From Hyphomonas sp. (GTDB lineage Bacteria > Pseudomonadota > Alphaproteobacteria > Caulobacterales > Hyphomonadaceae), in assembly GCA_002700305.1 (NCBI GenBank), contig PACZ01000030.1, positions 1 to 38,883 on the forward strand: a stretch of DNA of 38,883 nt, read 5' to 3'. The notes under the pieces were generated by a model. The model was not told the DNA's origin. It was given only the letters and a program-made list of their open reading frames with translations, and did not search any database. This document shows, one piece after another, positions 1 through 7,660 of this stretch; position 1 is the stretch's first letter, and every line of letters begins with the position of its first letter. The position numbers were made by a program, and so were the translations under genes.

Positions 1-96
1 GATATGCTCGAACCGCGGTTCATCCTCCGGCCCGGCCGGGCGCAGAATGACTTCCACCCCGTTGGAGAGGACGATGTCTACCGGTTTGATGGGCAT
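1..96 (-). CDS. GNAT-like acetyltransferase, N-terminal fragment (runs off window)
   Basis: Only the first 32 codons are present; the gene continues beyond the left edge. The reading frame is open from an ATG at 96. The residues around GVEVILRPAGPEDEPRFE resemble the first strand and helix of GNAT acetyltransferases, where a sequence like 'dG..v.lRpi.peDe..f' is common. This is an N-terminal similarity only; the acetyl-CoA binding motif would lie outside the window. A purine-rich GGGTAAGG sits just upstream of the ATG. The next gene to the right, also on the minus strand, ends at 346, so about 250 bp of apparently non-coding DNA precede this gene. It could instead be another protein with a similar amphipathic start. 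Confidence 0.5.
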   Translation of the reverse strand, partial: MPIKPVDIVLSNGVEVILRPAGPEDEPRFEHI

Positions 97-345
97 TGCC
101 TTACCCTGCCTGTCTGGCTGTTCCGACCGAATGTTGCCCCTTAGAAACCCAAATGCTGCACTGCAGCAATCCTTGGGGTACAGAAAGACTGTATTTCGAT
201 TGGGCCAGTCTACCTCCGCGACAATTCGAATCCGGGCCAGCGGACAGAAAAGGCGCTGCCGAGCGAAGTCGAGGAACGGGCGCCCCAGCACGTCCGGCCG
301 GAAACGCCCCCGCGCTCCGGCAAAACTCCTGATTGTGGGCAAGGC

Positions 346-936
346 TCAGCTCGAATCCGGCCAGCGTTTCAGCGCTTCGATCAGCTGCACGGTGAGCCCG
401 CCCGAGACGAGGGCGAGCGCAGCCGGCATGCGGTGGCTACGGGGAATGGGCGGCACATGCGGCCGGGCTTCGCCTGCGGCCTGCCAGCGCTGGATCGTGC
501 GGGCGAGGCATTTCGCCCGGCGCTTATGATGCTTCAGCGTGTCCAGCATGGCCTGCCACCGCGCGATCAGCGGCGCGGCGGGCACAGGGCCGCGCGAAGG
601 CACCGTCACCGGCCCTTTCAGGAAGTGCGGGCATGGGCGGGAGGGCGCAGGCACCATGGTGAAGATGTAGCGGTACTCGGCGTCCGGCTTCTTCGGCTCG
701 TAATAATTGCCGCCGATGCGGGGCGTCAGCGGCGCGAGCTCCATCTGCAGCGCCGCCAGAAAGATCAGACGGCGGAGCAGAGCGGTAAGCCGCTTCAGCT
801 CCGCCCGCACGCGCCAGTTCACCGATTTCGCAATCGTCTGAGGCGCCTTGAACAGGTCCACATTCACGCCCGCCTCCGCAATGGCGCGGGCGATCGTGTA
901 ATAGGCCTGGGAGAAGAAGTCGGTGCGATCTGTCAT
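346..936 (-). CDS. hypothetical basic protein, 196 aa
   Basis: I do not recognise this protein. It is 196 residues, strongly basic, with no signal peptide. It has an N-terminal region predicted helical (FFSQAYYTIARAIAEAG), a hydrophobic/basic patch LRRLIFLAALQMELAP near residues 55-70, a proline-rich middle and a basic helix around 130-152 (KHHKRRAKCLARTIQRW). High GC and codon use match the chromosome rather than the AT-richer pocket to its right, which supports it as a resident gene. The opposite strand has a comparable open frame at 433-975, but that product is an arginine-rich low-complexity string typical of an antisense shadow. It may belong to a family restricted to Hyphomonas relatives. 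A DNA- or RNA-binding role would be a guess from its charge only. Confidence 0.55.
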   Translation of the reverse strand: MTDRTDFFSQAYYTIARAIAEAGVNVDLFKAPQTIAKSVNWRVRAELKRLTALLRRLIFLAALQMELAPLTPRIGGNYYEPKKPDAEYRYIFTMVPAPSRPCPHFLKGPVTVPSRGPVPAAPLIARWQAMLDTLKHHKRRAKCLARTIQRWQAAGEARPHVPPIPRSHRMPAALALVSGGLTVQLIEALKRWPDSS

Positions 937-1055
937 GGCGGGCAGACTGCCATGGGAGACTATCCGGTTGGATAGAGGCGCCGGATTTCCGTGTGCTGTG
1001 TAACAAGTCCGGGCATGCGGGTGGTGGGTATCGCTTCGCTCACCCCCCTACTCTG

Positions 1056-1412
1056 CTAGTTAAGGTCCTGATTTTCTTCTCTCTCAAGACTCTTCAGGAT
1101 TGCCTGAGCTGAGTATTGCTGGGCGATAGTAGAATTTGGATTTTCCAATTCTTCGAGCATCAATTGCTTAATGCGCGCCCTAACTGCCGGCCGGCCACCT
1201 TCTTTCCATAGCGCTTCTCTGAGTAAGGCTTCATCGACAATTTCTTCTGGACTGCGCTCCTTGGCACCATAAAAAATGATGCCACTCAGATCCGAATTTG
1301 GTGAAAGCGCCTCCAATTCGTGCAGTGCTTTGCCCGCTTCTCGATCAGGTGCGGTCCGCGAAAACTCCAAGAAGGAAACCAGTGCCTGCAAAAATTCTTC
1401 TCGATTGATCAA
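1056..1412 (-). CDS. colicin/pyocin-immunity-like small acidic protein, 118 aa
   Basis: The first 80 residues follow the pattern of the DNase-colicin immunity family (Im7/Im9, Colicin_Pyocin): an early EEFLQ helix; HELEALSPNSDL, which recalls the 'HFEEMTEHPSGSDLI' segment of Im9; an aromatic IIFYG; SPEEIVDEA, recalling 'SPSGIVNTV'; and a GGRPAVRA end recalling 'NGKSGFK'. The match is by eye and from memory. The protein is acidic, as these immunity proteins are, but longer than the usual 85-90 residues, with an extra C-terminal helix (about residues 83-118). Its ATG overlaps the stop of the preceding gene by 4 nt, so the pair is translationally coupled. Base composition is clearly AT-richer than the flanks, suggesting acquisition. 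No nuclease bacteriocin gene is visible in the window. Confidence 0.6.
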   Translation of the reverse strand: MINREEFLQALVSFLEFSRTAPDREAGKALHELEALSPNSDLSGIIFYGAKERSPEEIVDEALLREALWKEGGRPAVRARIKQLMLEELENPNSTIAQQYSAQAILKSLEREENQDLN

Positions 1413-1891
1413 GTACTCTCCCTGCGGTGGCCAAAGTGCTTCATCAGGACGACACTGCGCCGCCCCAAATCGTCTGCCTTGTCATCGAATTGGTCCCTGT
1501 ATGTGAACGCGGTCTTGAACCGCTCACCAACTAATTCGAATTCGAAAGCTCTGACATCAGCTCCTAGCTGATCTTGTAGATTCTCAACTTCATCGAAGAG
1601 TTCATCACGTGGGTCAATATAATGGACCTCGCCATCAGATTCGTAAAACAAGGAAACCAGCGCAACGCCTGGCTCAAGTTCAGCGTAAAGCAAAGCCTTT
1701 TCGCTCTCCACTGGCACAGAGTCAAAGACCAACTGCCCAAGTGTGTCGAACTGAATATTCTCGATTGCCAATGCCAGCGTCCCTTTGCTTCCCAAAAACA
1801 AGCGTAGGGTGGATTGAGGCGGAGCCGATACCCACCGGGTGTGCCACCATCCTAAAACATGATTTTGGTGCGCGCAGCATGCGTCCCGCAT
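1409..1891 (-). CDS. YezG/DUF600-like putative immunity protein
   Basis: The frame is open for 160 codons from an ATG at 1891, but the first 40 residues (tryptophan-, cysteine- and histidine-rich) do not look like the rest. A TTG at 1771 preceded by AAAGGGA would give a 120-residue acidic protein, a more natural size. The later part alternates strands and acidic helices: ALLYAELEPGVALVSLFYES, then DELFDEVENLQDQL, then FEFELVGERFKTAFTYRDQ. It ends with a helix containing a run of bulky hydrophobics. That order resembles YezG/DUF600 immunity-type proteins, where 'l.f.l...GkFk.dF.Yed' precedes a final helix. I judged this by eye. It overlaps the colicin-immunity-like gene by 4 nt and lies in the same AT-richer pocket; a decamer repeat is 20-50 bp upstream of the long start. 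Confidence 0.5.
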   Translation of the reverse strand: MRDACCAHQNHVLGWWHTRWVSAPPQSTLRLFLGSKGTLALAIENIQFDTLGQLVFDSVPVESEKALLYAELEPGVALVSLFYESDGEVHYIDPRDELFDEVENLQDQLGADVRAFEFELVGERFKTAFTYRDQFDDKADDLGRRSVVLMKHFGHRREST

Positions 1892-1910
1892 GACTTGCCA
1901 TGATCATACC

Positions 1911-1940
1911 GGACTATGGCGGATTATAACGGACTATAGC
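1911..1940. repeat. three-copy 10-bp tandem repeat upstream of immunity-like pair
   Basis: Three consecutive decamers read GGACTATGGC, GGATTATAAC and GGACTATAGC (1911-1920, 1921-1930, 1931-1940), followed by a degraded GGAGCGGGGC. The period equals one DNA helical turn. The array lies 20-50 bp upstream of the longest start of the gene at 1409-1891 and beyond the ftsH terminator, so it could be a promoter/operator for the pair or a scar of insertion. Confidence 0.6.
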
Positions 1941-1968
1941 GGAGCGGGGCGTCAGGGCGCCTTAAAGA

Positions 1969-2000
1969 AAAGCCCGCCGAACGAATGTCCGGCGGGCTTT
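1969..2000 (-). terminator. intrinsic terminator of ftsH
   Basis: A perfect 11-bp stem (arms 1969-1979 and 1990-2000, AAAGCCCGCCG and complement) closes a 10-nt loop. Read on the minus strand it is followed by a T-rich TTTCTTTAAGG. It begins 21 nt after the ftsH stop codon, so it ends the long minus-strand tol-pal-ftsH block. Confidence 0.9.
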
Positions 2001-2021
2001 GTCATTGATCTGTTATCCGGA

Positions 2022-3950
2022 TCAGGCCGGGTTCGGCTCCGGATCGCCTGCGGCTTCACCGCCGCCATCCTTCGGCTTGCGGCGCTTGCCGATGGCCGGC
2101 ACCGCGGAGGACGGGCCGGTATCTTCGGCGCCAAGGTCCGGACGGGTCGGCGGTTTGCCGTCAAGAAGATCGGTGATCTCGCTGCCGGTCAGCGTCTCGT
2201 ATTCGAGCAGGCCATTGGCGATGGCGGACCATTCGTCATGGCACTCGGTCATGATGCGGCGGGCATCGTCCATCCCGGTCTGGATCAGTTGACGGACTTC
2301 TTCCTCGATCTTGCGCGAGGTGTCTTCCGAGACATGGCTAGACTGCATGAGTTGCTGACCAAGGAAGACATCGCCCTGGTCGGAGCCGTAATCCACCGGT
2401 CCGATCGTATCGGAGAGGCCGAAACGCGTGACCATGGCGCGGGCAAGACGGGTCGCCTGCTGGATGTCGGAGGCGGCCCCGGCGGTGACATTGTCGTCGC
2501 CGAATTTCAGCTCTTCCGCCACGCGGCCGCCCATCATGATGGCCAGGCGCGAGGTCATCTCGATCTTGGACATGGACAGCTTGTCGTCTTCCGGCAGCTG
2601 CATCACCATGCCGAGCGCGCGGCCGCGCGGAATGATGGTCGCCTTGTGGACCGGATCTGCCGCTGGCACTTTCATGGCCACGATGGCGTGACCGGCTTCG
2701 TGCCAGGCGGTGAGTTCCTTTTCCTTCTCGGACATGACCATGGAGCGGCGCTCCGGCCCCATCAGGACCTTGTCTTTCGCGTCCTCGAATTCCTGCATCG
2801 CCACGACGCGCTTGCCGCGGCGGGCTGCCAGCAGCGCGGCTTCGTTGACGAGGTTCGCAAGGTCGGCGCCCGAGAAGCCGGGCGTACCGCGCGCGATTGT
2901 CTTCGCGTCGACGTCTTTCGCCAGCGGCACATTGCGCATGTGGACGCGCAGGATCTTTTCGCGGCCCATGATGTCCGGATTGCCAACCGTGACCTGGCGG
3001 TCGAAACGGCCGGGACGCAGCAGCGCCGGGTCCAGAACGTCCGGACGGTTGGTGGCGGCGATCAGGATGATGCCTTCATTGGCCTCAAAGCCGTCCATCT
3101 CGACCAGAAGCTGGTTCAGCGTCTGCTCGCGTTCGTCATTGCCGCCGCCGAGGCCTGCGCCGCGCGAACGGCCGACCGCGTCGATCTCGTCAATGAAGAT
3201 GATACAGGGCGCAGAGCGCTTGGCCTGTTCGAACATGTCGCGGACACGGCTGGCGCCGACACCGACGAACATTTCGACAAAGTCGGAACCGGAGATCGTG
3301 AAGAAGGGCACGCCGGCTTCACCGGCCACGGCGCGGGCCAGCAGCGTCTTACCGGTACCGGGCGGGCCGACCAGCAGCGCGCCTTTCGGGATCTTGCCGC
3401 CGAGGCGCTGGAATTTGGACGGATCCTGCAGGAATTCGACGATCTCCTGCAGCTCTTCCTTAGCTTCATCGACGCCGGCCACATCGTCAAAGGTAACGCG
3501 GCCATGCTTTTCGGTCAGCAGGCGGGCGCGCGACTTGCCGAAGCTCATCGCGCCGCGGCCACCGCCGCCCTGCATCTGGCGCATCATGAAGAAGACAAAG
3601 CCGACGATCAGCAGGATCGGCAGGATCGAGAACAGGAGCGAGGCGAAATTGTTGCGGCCGCTGTCGGCATCCACCGTGAACGGCACGTTCTTGTCGCGCA
3701 GATAGTCCTGCGTGCTCATGTCGAGGGCGCGCAATTCGCTGACCATCTTGCGGCCGTCAGTGGTCGTCACGATGATCTGGTCATCGCCCAGCGTCGCCTC
3801 GGCCACTTCGCCATTGTCGACGAGGGTATAGATCTCGGAGAGTTTCGCGCGCTTGGCACTGGCGGCTTCGGGATTTCCGCCCATCGCGACCGCCATGCCG
3901 ATCACGAGCAGCGCGATTGCACCCCAGATGGCCAGGTTCCGAACGTTCAT
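2022..3950 (-). CDS. ftsH: ATP-dependent zinc metalloprotease FtsH
   Basis: FtsH is the membrane-bound AAA+ protease that degrades misfolded membrane proteins and short-lived regulators. The 642-residue product is full length for the family. Two membrane segments (about residues 5-23 and 103-122) flank a periplasmic domain. The AAA module has Walker A GPPGTGKT (195-202), Walker B IIFIDEID (250-257) and the second region of homology near 300-318 with the arginine fingers. The protease zinc site is HEAGH (417-421), with the third ligand aspartate in GAASDIQ (about 495). The C-terminal tail is acidic/proline-rich and poorly conserved. The ATG at 3950 is preceded by a GAGAGA ribosome site. tilS lies 69 nt upstream on the same strand, the usual order in alphaproteobacteria. 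Confidence 0.98.
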   Translation of the reverse strand: MNVRNLAIWGAIALLVIGMAVAMGGNPEAASAKRAKLSEIYTLVDNGEVAEATLGDDQIIVTTTDGRKMVSELRALDMSTQDYLRDKNVPFTVDADSGRNNFASLLFSILPILLIVGFVFFMMRQMQGGGGRGAMSFGKSRARLLTEKHGRVTFDDVAGVDEAKEELQEIVEFLQDPSKFQRLGGKIPKGALLVGPPGTGKTLLARAVAGEAGVPFFTISGSDFVEMFVGVGASRVRDMFEQAKRSAPCIIFIDEIDAVGRSRGAGLGGGNDEREQTLNQLLVEMDGFEANEGIILIAATNRPDVLDPALLRPGRFDRQVTVGNPDIMGREKILRVHMRNVPLAKDVDAKTIARGTPGFSGADLANLVNEAALLAARRGKRVVAMQEFEDAKDKVLMGPERRSMVMSEKEKELTAWHEAGHAIVAMKVPAADPVHKATIIPRGRALGMVMQLPEDDKLSMSKIEMTSRLAIMMGGRVAEELKFGDDNVTAGAASDIQQATRLARAMVTRFGLSDTIGPVDYGSDQGDVFLGQQLMQSSHVSEDTSRKIEEEVRQLIQTGMDDARRIMTECHDEWSAIANGLLEYETLTGSEITDLLDGKPPTRPDLGAEDTGPSSAVPAIGKRRKPKDGGGEAAGDPEPNPA

Positions 3951-4019
3951 AGCATCTCTCTCAGTTTGGAAAGCTTCTCGACAGATAACATAGGGCCACT
4001 GGGCCTGAAAAACGACTCT

Positions 4020-5099
4020 TTAGCTGCGGCGTGGACATTTTATCTCATATGCAGCTGAACAGGCCGTCACCATGGCCGAAAGGCGTGCAGGGATTGCATT
4101 AACCTGTTCCGCCGGCAGCGCATGCTCCGCCGCCACTTTCAGATTGCCGTTTTTGATGCGGATCGCCGCCCCGCCGAGCGTTGCCGGGCGCAGCGTGTCC
4201 GGGTTCGCGACGCGCCGCGTCAGGCGGGAGAGCGCATCGGTGCGCAAGGGCCGGGTCCGCCCGCCTGCCAGCGCAATCAGCGCGCCGAGCGCCCGCTCCC
4301 CCATCTCACCCGGCGGGATCGGGAGGGGCGTGCGCAATGTGCCGTCTGCGCGGATTTCCACGTCGGCAGACAGCCAGCGCCCAAGCGACCGGTCCTGCAC
4401 CTGCCGCAACAGCTGCAGCTTCTCCTGAAGGGCCAGCACCCGCGCGCGCAGCGCAGGCTCTGCGGCCAGCAGCTGGCGCATGCGCACGCGTTCATAGGCA
4501 GGATCGCTGTTCGAGGGGTCTTCCACCCAGTCCTGGCCCTCGGCGCGCAGCATCTCCCGCAGCCCGGCCCGCGAGGCGCTCAGCAGCGGGCGCGCGACCA
4601 GCACCGGCACGCCGGTCCCGCCTGCCGGAGACAGGGAGAGCGGCTGGATGCCCGCCAGCCCGTACCAGCCGGACCCGGCGCGGGCGCGGATCAGAAAGGT
4701 TTCGGCCTGATCGTCCTGCGTGTGTGCGGTGAGAATGATCACGCTGCCTGCCTCCCGCGCGGCGGCGGCGAGCAATTCGTGCCGCGCCTGACGGGCCTTT
4801 GCCTGGCCGGGCACGGGGGCCGGCCAGCGCAGCGTCCGGTGCGGTGCGCCAAGGCGGGCGGCAACATCTGCCACGAAGCGCGCCTCGTCCGCCGCTTCGG
4901 GCCGCAGGCCATGGTCCACCGTCAGGGCCAGAAGGCTGCGGCCGCTTGCACCGGCCCAGCCGGCCGCAATCTTCAGAAGGGCCAGCGAGTCACTTCCGCC
5001 CGAGACTGCAACGCAAACCGGCCCTGCAGCGAGGCTGCAGAGCCGGTCAAGCGACTCATTCAGGTCTGCCGGAGCAGCGGGGGGCTTTAATTGTCGCAA
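4020..5099 (-). CDS. tilS: tRNA(Ile)-lysidine synthase TilS
   Basis: TilS converts C34 of the CAU-anticodon tRNA(Ile) to lysidine using ATP and lysine, so that it reads AUA codons. The PP-loop motif SGGSDS is at residues 33-38, and family blocks VDHGLRPEA, HTQDDQAET and the later WVEDPSN follow. At 359 residues it is shorter than E. coli TilS (about 430) and has a reduced C-terminal region, which is common in alphaproteobacteria. No ATG fits the N-terminus; a TTG at 5099 gives the correct domain start. It overlaps the end of cpoB by 13 nt, which implies translational coupling. The order cpoB-tilS-ftsH is conserved in many alphaproteobacteria. Confidence 0.95.
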   Translation of the reverse strand: MRQLKPPAAPADLNESLDRLCSLAAGPVCVAVSGGSDSLALLKIAAGWAGASGRSLLALTVDHGLRPEAADEARFVADVAARLGAPHRTLRWPAPVPGQAKARQARHELLAAAAREAGSVIILTAHTQDDQAETFLIRARAGSGWYGLAGIQPLSLSPAGGTGVPVLVARPLLSASRAGLREMLRAEGQDWVEDPSNSDPAYERVRMRQLLAAEPALRARVLALQEKLQLLRQVQDRSLGRWLSADVEIRADGTLRTPLPIPPGEMGERALGALIALAGGRTRPLRTDALSRLTRRVANPDTLRPATLGGAAIRIKNGNLKVAAEHALPAEQVNAIPARLSAMVTACSAAYEIKCPRRS

Positions 5100-6133
5100 C
5101 CGGAACGGGTCCGTTCGACGGCGGCCAGGTCACGCGTCACGCCGGACGCGTTCGGATAGCGTTTGGGCAGCGTATCGAGCGCCACGCAGGCCTTGTCCTT
5201 GTCGCCGATAAGACGCATCGACCGGGCCAGTTTCACAAGCGCATCAGGCGCACGCGGATCGTCCGGATAAGAGCGGATCATTGTGGTGTAGGCCGCGCCG
5301 GATTCGGCATAGGCCTTCTGCTGGTAGAGCGACTCGGCCAGCCAGTAATGCGCTTCTCCGGCCTGCGGATCGCTGCCGAACTGGTCAAGGAAGGCGCGGA
5401 AGGCCTCTTCAGCGCCGGCATAATCGAACTGGACGAGTTTTGCCTTGGCGGCGGCAAACAGCGGACCGGCCTCGCCGGGCAGGGCGCTGGCGGGCAACGT
5501 GCCGAGGGATCCCTGCGGCGCGCACGGCGGCACAGCCGTAGCCGGCGTGGTGTCAATCGCGGCAGTCTCTTCCGGTGCCGCAGACCCGGAACGCGGCAGA
5601 AGGCGCTTCGGACCGGTCGTCTCCGGCTCAACCGTTGCGCTGCGCGACATGCTGCCTGTCACGGAGGGCTGCGAGGGTTCCGCCGCAGCCGCACCGGCAG
5701 CCTCATAGGGATCCTGCGAAGACGCGCCCGGATAGTCGGACAGGCCGGTGGCGGCCTCCCCTTCCGGCGGGTCCATGCCGAGGGAGCGGGCCTGCAGGTC
5801 CTGAATGGCACGCGACTGGGCGCGCAGCTCACTCTTCAGCGCGTTGATCTCGCGGGCGAGGGCCTCATTGTCGTCGACCAGAGTCTCATTGTCGTTGCGG
5901 GCCTGCTGCAGCTGGAATTCCAGCGTCTCGACCCGGCCCGTCAGGGTCATCAGGTCGCTGGACACGGCGTTCACCTGAACCTTCGTGTCCGCGCTCAGCT
6001 GGCGGGCCTGGGAAATCTGGTCCGCCAGGTCGAGGCTTGTCGTGCCCTGCGTGATGGGGGCACCGCGCTGGGCGACAGCGGGCGCAGCAAGAAGCAGGAA
6101 GCTGGCAAGAGCCAGGGCCGGGGTCTTGAACAT
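5087..6133 (-). CDS. cpoB: cell division coordinator CpoB (YbgF), periplasmic
   Basis: CpoB is a periplasmic Tol-associated protein that in E. coli links PBP1B peptidoglycan synthesis with outer membrane constriction. The 348-residue form starts at the ATG at 6133, giving a clean signal peptide (ALALASFLLLAAPAVAQ). Upstream in-frame codons to 6184 have no such signal and read through the terminator hairpin, so they were left out. After the signal comes a coiled-coil region (about residues 35-110, rich in leucine, glutamine and charged residues). A low-complexity Ser/Pro/Ala linker follows, and then a C-terminal TPR domain (about 225-340) with motifs such as GEAHYWLAESLYQ and APDALVKLARSM. It lies after pal and before tilS, the standard Tol-Pal order. 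Confidence 0.93.
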   Translation of the reverse strand: MFKTPALALASFLLLAAPAVAQRGAPITQGTTSLDLADQISQARQLSADTKVQVNAVSSDLMTLTGRVETLEFQLQQARNDNETLVDDNEALAREINALKSELRAQSRAIQDLQARSLGMDPPEGEAATGLSDYPGASSQDPYEAAGAAAAEPSQPSVTGSMSRSATVEPETTGPKRLLPRSGSAAPEETAAIDTTPATAVPPCAPQGSLGTLPASALPGEAGPLFAAAKAKLVQFDYAGAEEAFRAFLDQFGSDPQAGEAHYWLAESLYQQKAYAESGAAYTTMIRSYPDDPRAPDALVKLARSMRLIGDKDKACVALDTLPKRYPNASGVTRDLAAVERTRSGCDN

Positions 6134-6170
6134 GGGCGAATGTCTCCAGATTTTGCCGGACCATAGTAAA

Positions 6171-6202
6171 GCAGCCGGGGCCAAAATATGGCACCCGGCT
6201 GC
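6171..6202 (-). terminator. hairpin downstream of second pal gene (copy B)
   Basis: Arms GCAGCCGGG (6171-6179) and CCCGGCTGC (6194-6202) pair perfectly, with an extra inner GCCA/TGGC pairing. On the minus strand it is followed by TTTACTATGG, a weak U-tract, so termination may be partial before cpoB. The 30 nt at 6173-6202 match 6833-6862 at 27 positions. Confidence 0.75.
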
Positions 6203-6243
6203 AAATTCTTTGTGAATCAGGTGCCCGGACGGGCAGGCCCGCT

Positions 6244-6768
6244 TCAGCTGTTTGGCGAAACCACCTGGATGAACCCGTTCCGGTTCATCGCCCAGGCCTG
6301 TTCGTTCGATTCCGCAGCAATGGGACGTTCCTTGCCGTAGGAGATCGTGTCGATGCGGTTCGGCGAGATGCCGAGGCTGACAAGATAGTCTTTCACCTTG
6401 GCCGCGCGGCGCTCGCCAAGGGCGAGGTTGTACTCACGCGTGCCGCGCTCGTCGCAGTTGCCGGCAACGAGAATACGGACCGACGGGTCCTGGGTGTATT
6501 TCAGGGCGTGCTGTTTCAGCAGGGACTGGTCGTCGCTGTCGAGCGCGTCGCCGTTCAGGTCGAAGTAGACGCGGTCACCGAGGGCCGGCGCCTGCGCGAT
6601 CTGACCAACATTGCCGTCATCCACAATGCCGGTGTCGACGGTCTGGATGTCTTCGACCACGGTTTCAGTGGTCGTGGTGCCTTCCGTGATCGGCGCGGGT
6701 TTGGACGCACAGGCGCCGAGCAGAAGGAGCGAGGCACCTGCGAATACAGATGCAGTGCGAATGTTCAT
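6244..6768 (-). CDS. pal: peptidoglycan-associated lipoprotein Pal, second copy
   Basis: Pal is the outer-membrane lipoprotein that binds peptidoglycan and TolB. This 174-residue form starts at the ATG at 6768, preceded by AAAGG at a good distance. Upstream in-frame ATGs at 6774 and 6783 are possible but less well placed, and the track to 6909 reads through a terminator. Lipobox LGAC places the lipidated cysteine at residue 20. A short threonine-rich linker leads to a complete OmpA-like domain: VYFDLNGDAL, then VAGNCDERGTREYNLALGE, then ISYGKERPIAAES. The domain is close to that of the neighbour at 6887-7432, but the linker is quite different: it lacks the polyproline run and is rich in threonine, valine and aspartate. 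It is one of two tandem pal genes. Confidence 0.95.
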   Translation of the reverse strand: MNIRTASVFAGASLLLLGACASKPAPITEGTTTTETVVEDIQTVDTGIVDDGNVGQIAQAPALGDRVYFDLNGDALDSDDQSLLKQHALKYTQDPSVRILVAGNCDERGTREYNLALGERRAAKVKDYLVSLGISPNRIDTISYGKERPIAAESNEQAWAMNRNGFIQVVSPNS

Positions 6769-6830
6769 GGACATGCCTTTCATGTGAAAAAGGGAGAGGG
6801 GAACGCACGAAATCCCTGCCCCTAAATAAA

Positions 6831-6862
6831 ACAGCCGGGGCCAAATTGTGGCGCCCGGCTGC
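6831..6862 (-). terminator. intrinsic terminator between the two pal genes (copy A)
   Basis: CAGCCGGG (6832-6839) pairs with CCCGGCTG (6854-6861), with inner GCCA/TGGC pairing. On the minus strand it is followed by TTTTATTTAGGG, a good U-tract. It follows the stop of the first pal by 25 nt, and its near twin follows the second pal. Confidence 0.85.
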
Positions 6863-6886
6863 TTGTTACTGAATTGAAATGTTTCG

Positions 6887-7432
6887 TTAGCTGGTGGTGC
6901 CCGAAACAATCTGGGTGAATCCGTTACGGTTCAGGGCCCAGGAGGCTTCATCCGAACCGGCAGCGATCGGACGTTCCTTGCCGTAGGAGATCGTGTCGAT
7001 GCGGGACGGGTCCACGCCGAGCGACACCAGGTAATCCTTCACGACGGATGCACGACGCTCGCCGAGGGCGAGGTTGTATTCACGCGTGCCGCGCTCGTCG
7101 CAGTTACCTGCAACCATGATGCGGACCGACGGATAGGACTGCAGCCAGGCGGCCTGCAGCTTCAGGATTTCCTGATCGTCGGGGTCCAGACGGTATTCGT
7201 TGAGGTCGAAATAGACGCGCTCACCGACGTTCACGCGGAAATCTTCCAGCGAACCCGGTGCCGGGCCAGTCGGCTCCTCAACCACCGGCGGCGGCGGAGG
7301 CGGCGGCGGCGGTGCCGGCTGCTCTACCGGCGGTGCTTCTTCAACCGGCGGCGGTGGCTCGGGTTGCGATGCGCAGGCGCCGAGGGCGATAAGCACAGCG
7401 GCTGCTGTGGAGATTTTGAGATAGGATTTCAT
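6887..7432 (-). CDS. pal: peptidoglycan-associated lipoprotein Pal, first copy
   Basis: This 181-residue lipoprotein has a signal peptide with lipobox LGAC (lipid cysteine at residue 20) and the full OmpA-like peptidoglycan-binding domain (about 65-178), with VYFDLNEYRL, VAGNCDERGTREYNLALGE and ISYGKERPIAAGS. The linker is unusual: nine consecutive prolines (41-49) after other Pro/Glu repeats, encoded by a GGC/CCG-rich tract near 7285-7320. A stiff polyproline linker may set the distance between outer membrane and peptidoglycan. It lies between tolB and a second pal, with terminator hairpins on both sides, so it may be transcribed from its own promoter in 7433-7611. GGGGAG lies about 12 nt upstream of the ATG, a rather long spacing. 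Confidence 0.95.
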   Translation of the reverse strand: MKSYLKISTAAAVLIALGACASQPEPPPPVEEAPPVEQPAPPPPPPPPPVVEEPTGPAPGSLEDFRVNVGERVYFDLNEYRLDPDDQEILKLQAAWLQSYPSVRIMVAGNCDERGTREYNLALGERRASVVKDYLVSLGVDPSRIDTISYGKERPIAAGSDEASWALNRNGFTQIVSGTTS

Positions 7433-7611
7433 TCAGTCAGACTCCCCTGGATGTCCTGAGCTTGTTGACGCCTTGCGGCCTCTGTCTTGTCAGCCGCCAG
7501 CGAACGACGGGTGATGCTTGCACAATCAGGCCGAAATCCGGCAACAATTGGGCGCAAGCGGCTGCGATTGGCCTTTTACACAAAGATTTCCGCGCTGTCT
7601 CCCTAAAGCAA

Positions 7612-7637
7612 CGCCCCCGACCAAAGAATCGGGGGCG
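7612..7637 (-). terminator. intrinsic terminator after tolB
   Basis: A perfect 9-bp stem CGCCCCCGA (7612-7620) with its complement (7629-7637) closes an 8-nt loop, 23 nt after the tolB stop. The minus-strand tail TTGCTTTAGG is only moderately U-rich, so some read-through to pal is likely. Confidence 0.75.
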
Positions 7638-7660
7638 AAACCTGTAGATTAATCAGCAGA

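Noticed and set aside
47..529. Plus-strand frame starting with a lipoprotein-like LSGCS
   Set aside because: It overlaps the GNAT-like start and the hypothetical gene on the other strand, and its remaining sequence is Arg/Ser-rich shadow-like.
1911..1942. CRISPR array or prophage attachment site
   Set aside because: Repeats are only 10 bp without spacers, and there is no integrase, tRNA gene or cas gene.
1890..4058. 722-codon open frame on the plus strand
   Set aside because: It lies opposite ftsH and has a His/Arg/Ala-rich composition with no domain; it is the antisense shadow of a GC-rich gene.
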